Shown here one piece after another: positions 7,602-11,404 of a DNA stretch of 11,404 nucleotides. How positions within the stretch are numbered: position 1 is the first letter of the stretch; each line of letters begins with the position of its first letter. Under the pieces are notes generated by a model. It had not been told where the DNA came from. It saw only the letters and a list, made by a program, of their open reading frames with translations, and did no database searches. The stretch lies in contig PGXI01000037.1 in assembly GCA_002839125.1 (NCBI GenBank), forward strand, positions 1-11,404, given 5' to 3'. The position numbers were made by a program, and so were the translations under genes. Source of the DNA: Tenericutes bacterium HGW-Tenericutes-5 (GTDB taxonomy: Bacteria; Bacillota_I; Bacilli_A; Izemoplasmatales; Hujiaoplasmataceae).

Positions 7602-7638
7602 AAAAAAAAGTGATATTTTTATTTCAAAATATCACTTT
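7602..7638 (-). terminator. Intrinsic terminator of dnaN
   Basis: AAAGTGATATTTT (7607-7619) and AAAATATCACTTT (7626-7638) form a perfect 13-bp stem with a 6-base loop. On the - strand the stem runs into eight T residues (complement of 7602-7609). It begins 17 bases beyond the dnaN stop and separates the replication genes from the next operon. On the + strand the tail is poor. Confidence 0.88.
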
Positions 7639-7654
7639 ATCGAGTATAAATTAT

Positions 7655-8779
7655 TTATTCAGTTCTTACTGGTAAAATCAATTGAATTAATCCTGGATCG
7701 TCATTTCCTTCAATTATAAAAGGCCTAATTTCTCCAGTAAATTTAACATAAACTTCTGATGAATTAAATGTTTTTAATGCGTCTAAGAAATATTTTGAAC
7801 TAAACGCAATTTTAATTGGAGTAGTAGAAATTTTTTCTAGAGGATTTATTTCTTCCACTACTTTTCCTATTTCAGGAGAGTTTGATGTTATTTCTACTTC
7901 GTTGTTTGGTTTTAAAGTTAATTTTACGATACTGTTGTAGCTATCTTTAATTGATAAAAGTGAAGCTCTTTCAACAGCTATTGCTAAATCGTTCAATTTA
8001 AATTTTAAAATTATTGGAAAATCAATTGGAATTAATCTTGATGTTTCTGGAAAATTACCTTCTAACAATCTTGATTGAAATAAGATATTTCCATACTCAA
8101 ATACGATTGATTTTGAATTTAAGTGAATTAAAATTTCATCTAAATCTAATTCAAGTACTTTTGATAATTCATCTAAACTCTTACTAGGAATAACTACATT
8201 CATATTCTCATAATTTTTTTGAATATCAATTTTCTTTTGACTTAATCTGAATGAGTCAGTAGCTATCGCGATTAATTTATCATCTTCAACTCGAATGTTA
8301 ACACCAGTTAATATAGGTCTGTTTTCAACTGAAGATGCAGCAAAAGTCGTTTGTCTTATAACGGCTCTCATAATTTTTGAATCTAATTTAATCGGTAAAT
8401 CATTCAAATGGAAAGATATTTCCGGATAATCATCAATTGTTAATAGGTTTAAGGAAAGATCTGTATTATGAGAATGAATTTTTAAAACGTTATTATCTAT
8501 CACCGAAAATTCTACTATTCCTTTATCTAATTTTCTAATAAAGTCGACAAAAACTCTTCCTGGAATTAATATTTCTCCAGTGTTTTCTACATTCAAACTT
8601 TCATCTTTAATCGAAAGTTTAATGGAAATATCGGAATTACTTGTCAAAAGAACCAGTTCATTTTCATAAACTTCCATTTTGATTCCTTGTAGATAAGGAG
8701 CAGGTGTTTTAGTTGATAAAGCTTTTTGAGAAATTAATAAGTTGTTTAATAAAATTTCGGTCTGAATTGAAAAATTCAT
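7655..8779 (-). CDS. dnaN: DNA polymerase III beta subunit (sliding clamp)
   Basis: The processivity clamp encircles DNA as a dimer and tethers the replicative polymerase and other partners. The 374 residues are standard for three repeated clamp domains. Recognisable stretches are the N-terminal SQKALSTKTPAPYLQGIKMEV block, SNSDISI, IPGRVFVDFIRKL, the central TFAASSVENRPILTGV with IATDSFRLS, and the C-terminal QLILPVRTE, where most homologues end PVRT[YF]. AGGAGG at 8785-8790, 5 bases upstream, supports the ATG. It lies directly after dnaA but has its own extended -10 promoter and a strong terminator, so it is at least partly expressed as a single gene. Usual downstream partners recF, gyrB and gyrA are absent here. 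Confidence 0.97.
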   Translation of the reverse strand: MNFSIQTEILLNNLLISQKALSTKTPAPYLQGIKMEVYENELVLLTSNSDISIKLSIKDESLNVENTGEILIPGRVFVDFIRKLDKGIVEFSVIDNNVLKIHSHNTDLSLNLLTIDDYPEISFHLNDLPIKLDSKIMRAVIRQTTFAASSVENRPILTGVNIRVEDDKLIAIATDSFRLSQKKIDIQKNYENMNVVIPSKSLDELSKVLELDLDEILIHLNSKSIVFEYGNILFQSRLLEGNFPETSRLIPIDFPIILKFKLNDLAIAVERASLLSIKDSYNSIVKLTLKPNNEVEITSNSPEIGKVVEEINPLEKISTTPIKIAFSSKYFLDALKTFNSSEVYVKFTGEIRPFIIEGNDDPGLIQLILPVRTE

Positions 8780-8835
8780 GAGAACCTCCTATATATAAAT
8801 AATCTTTTTTCTTTTAAACTTATTGTTATTAGTTT

Positions 8836-8844
8836 TGTTGATAC
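8836..8844 (-). promoter_or_regulatory. Possible DnaA box in the dnaA-dnaN gap
   Basis: GTATCAACA on the - strand differs by one base from TTATCAACA, one of the box variants in the main cluster, and by two from the classic TTATCCACA. On the same strand it is preceded by CCCC and followed, after a few bases, by TAATAACAATAA. It is a single weak match and could be chance in AT-rich DNA. Confidence 0.3.
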
Positions 8845-8873
8845 GGGGAAAAAATTAACACTTCAACATAAAT

Positions 8874-8882
8874 ATTATACCA
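8874..8882 (-). promoter_or_regulatory. Extended -10 promoter of dnaN
   Basis: On the - strand TGGTATAAT combines a perfect TATAAT (8879-8874) with the TG extension. No convincing -35 hexamer is present at 17 bases, which extended -10 promoters tolerate. Transcription should start near 8867, giving an 88-base leader before the dnaN ATG. A small inverted repeat (8897-8913) overlaps the -35 position. Confidence 0.65.
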
Positions 8883-8896
8883 TATTTAGCGAATTA

Positions 8897-8913
8897 AGTA
8901 TATAAGATATACT
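8897..8913. repeat. Short inverted repeat upstream of the dnaN promoter
   Basis: AGTATAT and ATATACT, 7 bases each, flank AAG. It lies just after the dnaA stop and over the -35 zone of the dnaN promoter. It has no T tract and is AT-only apart from one G:C pair per arm, so it is a poor terminator; a protein-binding site is possible but unproven. Confidence 0.35.
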
Positions 8914-8922
8914 GTTAAAAAC

Positions 8923-10296
8923 CTATTTTTTTCCACATTTTATTAACAATTTATCTACGTCTTTTTTTACTGATTCATCAGTTTGAATATAGTTAGATAT
9001 TTGTTCTATTCCATAGATAACAGTTGAGTGATCTCTACCGTTAAATATTTGTCCAATTCTTTTAAAAGTTAAGTCATAAAGATCTTTAATTATATACATT
9101 GATATTTGTCTAGCAAAAACATATTTTTTTTGTCTTTTTTTAGATAATAAATCAGAAGTATTGATGTTATAATAATTACTTACAATATCCAAAATATTGT
9201 TATAATTATTTCTATCGATATCTTTACTTCCAATATTCTTTGAGTTAATCAAATTTTTTAAGGCATCTTTTGTATTTTCAATCGTAAATTTGTAATTAAA
9301 GGCTGTACAATAAAATAAAACTCTTTTTAATGCCCCTTCTAATTCTCTTATGTTGTTGTCAAAAACACTAGCGATGTATTCTAAAATATCTTCAGAGATA
9401 AGCTCAGGATCAGAGGTTTCTATACTAAGTTTTTTCTTTAAAATTGAAATTCGATGATCTAGATTAGGTTTAGATATATCAACAGATAATCCCCATTCAA
9501 ATCTTGACGTCAAACGAGACATTATGTCATATAAATCTGATGCAGGGCGGTCAGATGTTATTACGATTTGTTTGTTGTTATCTTTTAATTTTTCAAAAAT
9601 TTTAAAGAATTCTAGTTGAGTTTTATTTTTGCCGGATAAAAATTGAATATCATCTACTAATAAAATATCAATATCTTCATATTTTTTTGAAAAATTATCA
9701 AAAGTTTTGTTTTGAGCAGCTGATGCATAATCTTCAATGAATTGATCGGTTTTAACGTAAAGGACTTTTAAATTAATGTTATTTTCTAAAGCATAATTAC
9801 CAATACACTCCATTAAGTGAGTTTTACCTAAACCAACGTCACCAAATATGTATAATGGGTTGGCAAAAATTCCTGGTTGATCGGCAACTTTCATTGCTGA
9901 TGTATAAGCTAATCGATTACTAGAACCAACAACAAAATTATCAAAAGTATAGGTATTATTTAAACCAGTTTTGTATTTATTTTCCAAATTTTCTTCTGGT
10001 TTATTTATTTCATAAGGTTGTTCCTTACTTATTTCAATTGCGGCTTGTTCTTTGGTTATAATTTTAAACAAATATTTTTCTTCTACGAAGTTATTAAGAT
10101 AATAATTAAGACGATTTATGTAAAAATTTTCAATCTTATTCTTAATAAATGAGTTTGGGGCGATAAGATAAACAAGGTTGTTATTTACTCTAAAAACATT
10201 GTTAATTTCTGCGAAATGCTCGTTATATATATCATTATCGAATTCAGTTTGTAATGTCGATTTTATTTTTTTCCAGATGTCTTCAAAATTATACAC
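8923..10296 (-). CDS. dnaA: Chromosomal replication initiator protein DnaA
   Basis: ATP-dependent initiator that binds DnaA boxes at oriC and opens the duplex. With 457 residues from the chosen start, the domains run in order: domain I (about 1-80), a linker, the AAA+ domain (about 115-330) with Walker A GDVGLGKT at 152-159, Walker B LLVDDIQF with D215/D216, sensor 1 IVITSDRP, arginine finger region SRLTSRFEW (R261, R265) and sensor 2 NIRELEGAL (R317), then DNA-binding domain IV ending in GRDHSTV with signature RDHST at 421-425. Start: GTG at 10305 is also in frame, but no ribosome site precedes it; GGGGTGA (10308-10302) sits 5 bases before the GTG at 10296. A stop at 10312-10314 rules out anything longer than about three extra codons. 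The gene is divergent from rpmH across oriC. Confidence 0.96.
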   Translation of the reverse strand: MYNFEDIWKKIKSTLQTEFDNDIYNEHFAEINNVFRVNNNLVYLIAPNSFIKNKIENFYINRLNYYLNNFVEEKYLFKIITKEQAAIEISKEQPYEINKPEENLENKYKTGLNNTYTFDNFVVGSSNRLAYTSAMKVADQPGIFANPLYIFGDVGLGKTHLMECIGNYALENNINLKVLYVKTDQFIEDYASAAQNKTFDNFSKKYEDIDILLVDDIQFLSGKNKTQLEFFKIFEKLKDNNKQIVITSDRPASDLYDIMSRLTSRFEWGLSVDISKPNLDHRISILKKKLSIETSDPELISEDILEYIASVFDNNIRELEGALKRVLFYCTAFNYKFTIENTKDALKNLINSKNIGSKDIDRNNYNNILDIVSNYYNINTSDLLSKKRQKKYVFARQISMYIIKDLYDLTFKRIGQIFNGRDHSTVIYGIEQISNYIQTDESVKKDVDKLLIKCGKK

Positions 10297-10322
10297 ATAA
10301 CTCACCCCGTTTCATACATATA

Positions 10323-10331
10323 AATATAACA
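10323..10331 (-). promoter_or_regulatory. Candidate dnaA promoter
   Basis: On the - strand TGTTATATT offers an extended -10 with five of six TATAAT bases. A weak TTATCA lies about 18 bases upstream. Transcription would start near 10316, 20 bases before the preferred GTG. DnaA-box-like sites begin 13 bases further upstream, which would suit autorepression. TATAAT at 10503-10508 on the same strand is an alternative but lacks a -35. Confidence 0.4.
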
Positions 10332-10357
10332 TAAAAAAACAGAAGTTGATAAACTAT

Positions 10358-10380
10358 TTTTCAACAAAAAATGTGGAAAA
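10358..10380. repeat. Inverted DnaA-box pair 1
   Basis: TTTTCAACA (+) faces TGTGGAAAA, which is TTTTCCACA on the - strand, across five A residues. Each box has one or two differences from TTATCCACA. It is the pair nearest the dnaA promoter, so it could serve both initiation and autoregulation. Confidence 0.65.
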
Positions 10381-10396
10381 CTTTTTTAAATAGTAC

Positions 10397-10421
10397 TTAT
10401 CAACAAACCAATTGTGGAAAA
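10397..10421. repeat. Inverted DnaA-box pair 2
   Basis: TTATCAACA (+), one base from the classic box, faces TGTGGAAAA across seven bases. Same composition and orientation as pair 1, whose first box starts 39 bases earlier. Confidence 0.7.
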
Positions 10422-10436
10422 CTTACCACCTATTTT

Positions 10437-10452
10437 AGCCAAAAAATTGGCT
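10437..10452. repeat. Inverted repeat AGCCAA-AAAA-TTGGCT inside oriC
   Basis: Perfect 6-bp arms around four A residues, one of the few GC-containing elements of the gap apart from the boxes. It sits between box pair 2 and the boxes near rpmH. TTTT follows on the + strand, but the stem is short for a terminator and no gene on + precedes it. A binding site for an origin protein is possible. Confidence 0.45.
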
Positions 10453-10481
10453 TTTAAACATTTTAACTGTGGAAAAAGAAG

Positions 10482-10497
10482 TTTTCAACGTGGAAAA
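10482..10497. repeat. Overlapping DnaA-box palindrome (pair 3)
   Basis: TTTTCAACGTGGAAAA is a near palindrome in which TTTTCAACG (+) and TTTTCCACG (-) overlap by two bases. Only one position pair breaks the symmetry. A further TTTTCCACA (-) lies at 10468-10476, 21 bases from its partner, or two helical turns. Confidence 0.6.
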
Positions 10498-10528
10498 AGA
10501 TTATTATAAAAACAGGAAATAAAATGTG

Positions 10529-10557
10529 TTGACATCAAATATAAAATTAAGTATAAT
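10529..10557 (+). promoter_or_regulatory. Consensus promoter of rpmH-rnpA
   Basis: Perfect TTGACA (10529-10534) and perfect TATAAT (10552-10557) with a 17-base spacer. It is the best promoter in the window, as expected for a ribosomal protein gene. The start should fall near 10564, leaving a leader of about 36 bases. Confidence 0.93.
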
Positions 10558-10599
10558 TAGATAGCATGGTTTTCAAAAATTAATGAGGAGGTGTTGACT

Positions 10600-10743
10600 A
10601 TGAGTAAAACATACCAACCAAGTAAGACTAAAAGAGCTAGAACTCATGGCTTCAGAGCGAGAATGGAATCAGCTAATGGTCGTAAAGTATTATCAAGAAG
10701 AAGAGTTAAAGGAAGAAAATCTTTATCTGTATCAGACCGATAA
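10600..10743 (+). CDS. rpmH: Large ribosomal subunit protein bL34
   Basis: A 47-residue, highly basic protein of the large ribosomal subunit. The sequence carries the bL34 signature almost intact: TYQPSK at 4-9, KRARTHGFRARM at 11-22, NGRKVLSRRR at 26-35 and KGRKSLS at 38-44; the family norm is 44-46 residues, so there is a slight C-terminal excess. GAGGAGGTG at 10585-10593, 6 bases ahead, confirms the ATG. The overlapping longer frame starting at 10646 has no ribosome site and is spurious. It is the first gene rightward of oriC, with rnpA next. Confidence 0.97.
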   Translation: MSKTYQPSKTKRARTHGFRARMESANGRKVLSRRRVKGRKSLSVSDR

Positions 10744-10785
10744 AAAATTAATAAAAACAACACCAATAAATATATATTTATACCT

Positions 10786-10832
10786 GAAATCACCTGAACA
10801 ATATATAATATATGGTGATTTTTTGATTTTTT
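10786..10832 (+). terminator. Hairpin with T tracts between rpmH and rnpA (partial terminator or attenuator)
   Basis: AAATCACC (10787-10794) pairs perfectly with GGTGATTT (10814-10821) around a 19-base loop, itself able to pair as ATATAT/ATATAT. Six T (10819-10824) and another six T (10827-10832) follow, ending right at the rnpA ribosome site. It could reduce transcription into rnpA relative to rpmH. With a long AT loop, leaky rather than full termination seems likely. Confidence 0.6.
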
Positions 10833-10843
10833 AGGAGGAAAAC

Positions 10844-11188
10844 TTGAAAAAGAAATTTCGTATTAAAAAAAGTGATGAAATTCAACAGTTGATGAGTAAG
10901 AGAAATACTGTTGGAAATAGTTATTTTGTTTTGTACTATCAAAAAAACCATGATAATGTAAATTTTCGGTTTGCGCTTAGTGTTTCTAAAAAATTAGGGA
11001 AAGCTCATGAAAGAAATTTGATGAAGCGAAGAATCAGAGAAGTAATAAAAACTAACTCGATTAAAAACGAGGCTGATTTTTTCATAATTGCTAAGCTAAA
11101 ATCAAAAGATTTAGTTTTTTCCGAGATTAAAAACAGTGTTGAAGATTTATTAAAAAAAGCAAACTTATTAGAAGAGAGGGTCAAATGA
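10844..11188 (+). CDS. rnpA: Ribonuclease P protein component
   Basis: Protein partner of the RNase P RNA, which removes 5' leaders from tRNA precursors. The 114 residues match the family (about 110-120), with the N-terminal FRIKKSDEIQQLM block, FRFALSVSKKLGKA at 41-54 and the signature ERNLMKRRIRE at 56-66, where the usual RNR is RNL. The start is TTG at 10844, with AGGAGG at 10833-10838 five bases upstream; a TTG start also weakens expression compared with rpmH. The stop TGA overlaps the next ATG (ATGA), so the following gene is coupled. This TGA also shows that TGA is a stop codon here. Confidence 0.95.
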   Translation: MKKKFRIKKSDEIQQLMSKRNTVGNSYFVLYYQKNHDNVNFRFALSVSKKLGKAHERNLMKRRIREVIKTNSIKNEADFFIIAKLKSKDLVFSEIKNSVEDLLKKANLLEERVK

Positions 11189-11404
11189 AAACAAAAAATA
11201 AAATATTACTAGCAATTTTTGCGGTTTTATTGGTTTTTGGAGTTGCTTCTTGCGGTGGAGATAGCCGAGGAATAACTTATCAAAATTTTGAAAAAATAGT
11301 TTTATTCGATGAAAATAATAGCGATGCAGCTACTAATTACGCTGAACTTATCGACTTATTTGGAACTGAAGGTATGGATGCATCAGCTTACGCTAACAAA
11401 GAAG
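11185..11404 (+). CDS. yidC: Lipoprotein, probable N-terminus of a YidC/OxaA membrane insertase (3' end outside window)
   Basis: The first 73 codons are in the window. They show a basic start (MKTKNK), a hydrophobic core (residues 7-20) and a lipobox VASC with the lipidated cysteine at 23, then an acidic, soluble stretch. The insertase helices would lie further downstream, so identity rests on position: in low-GC Gram-positives the gene after rnpA is normally yidC (spoIIIJ), whose product is often a lipoprotein that inserts proteins into the cytoplasmic membrane. The ATG overlaps the rnpA stop by 4 bases, with AGAGGG just upstream. Another lipoprotein cannot be excluded. Confidence 0.7.
   Translation, partial: MKTKNKILLAIFAVLLVFGVASCGGDSRGITYQNFEKIVLFDENNSDAATNYAELIDLFGTEGMDASAYANKE

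Larger units (their letters stand above)
10297..10599. other. Probable chromosomal origin of replication (oriC)
   Basis: The 300-base non-coding gap between divergent dnaA and rpmH holds at least seven DnaA-box-like 9-mers within 140 bases. The TTTTCCACA type occurs on the - strand at 10372-10380, 10413-10421 and 10468-10476, with a TTTTCCACG variant at 10489-10497. The CAAC type occurs on the + strand: TTTTCAACA 10358-10366, TTATCAACA 10397-10405 and TTTTCAACG 10482-10490. AGTTGATAA at 10344-10352 is a weaker match. No exact TTATCCACA is present. AT-only stretches at 10321-10339 and 10501-10511 could aid unwinding. The gene setting (rpmH-rnpA against dnaA-dnaN) is the classic origin neighbourhood. 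The unwinding site itself cannot be placed from sequence alone. Confidence 0.85.

Noticed and set aside
10503..10508. TATAAT on the - strand as the dnaA promoter
   Set aside because: No -35 at 16-18 bases, no TG extension, and it would give a leader of about 200 bases crossing the whole box cluster; kept only as an alternative.
10297..10599. CRISPR or phage attachment site suggested by repeated TGTGGAAAA
   Set aside because: The repeats are only 9 bases, irregularly spaced and match DnaA boxes; there are no spacers, cas genes or integrase.
10646..10834. 62-codon + strand frame overlapping rpmH
   Set aside because: No ribosome site, overlaps the certain rpmH gene in another frame, and its composition (AT-only tail through a hairpin) is that of non-coding DNA.

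Overview
The window reads as the replication-origin region of a low-GC, Gram-positive-type (Bacillota/Mycoplasmatota) chromosome. Third codon positions are very AT-rich. TGA is used as a stop (end of rnpA) and tryptophan is TGG, so the Mycoplasma/Spiroplasma code is excluded. A free-living Acholeplasma/Izemoplasma-like mollicute or another very AT-rich member of the Bacilli fits; this placement is inference, since no marker was compared.

Left part (1-3554, + strand): the distal end of an aromatic amino acid operon. It holds the 3' half of aroC, a fused shikimate dehydrogenase-shikimate kinase (AroE-AroK), type II dehydroquinase (aroQ) and DAHP synthase (aroF), packed with 1-20 base overlaps or a 2 base gap. 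DAHP synthase opens the pathway, AroQ makes dehydroshikimate, the fusion makes shikimate and then shikimate 3-phosphate, and AroC makes chorismate. aroA and aroB are not here and may lie upstream. A small two-helix membrane protein with its own promoter follows, then a bidirectional terminator at 3523-3554.

Middle (3553-7606, - strand): a three-gene operon of an uncharacterised COG2509-type FAD protein, purA (IMP to adenylosuccinate) and a class I aminotransferase, driven by a promoter at 7538-7566.

Right part (7607-11404): the replication block. dnaN and dnaA run leftward, each with a candidate promoter of its own, and a strong terminator follows dnaN. The 300-base gap between dnaA and rpmH (10297-10599) carries a cluster of degenerate DnaA boxes and is the likely oriC. 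rpmH, rnpA and the start of a yidC-like lipoprotein gene run rightward from a perfect consensus promoter. The order rpmH-rnpA on one side and dnaA-dnaN on the other is the classic bacterial origin arrangement.

I see no mobile element, CRISPR array, tRNA, rRNA or defence system. The most interesting points are the arrangement and degenerate spelling of the DnaA boxes, the AroE-AroK fusion, the hairpin between rpmH and rnpA, and the cysteine-rich FAD protein. None amounts to a clearly new system.
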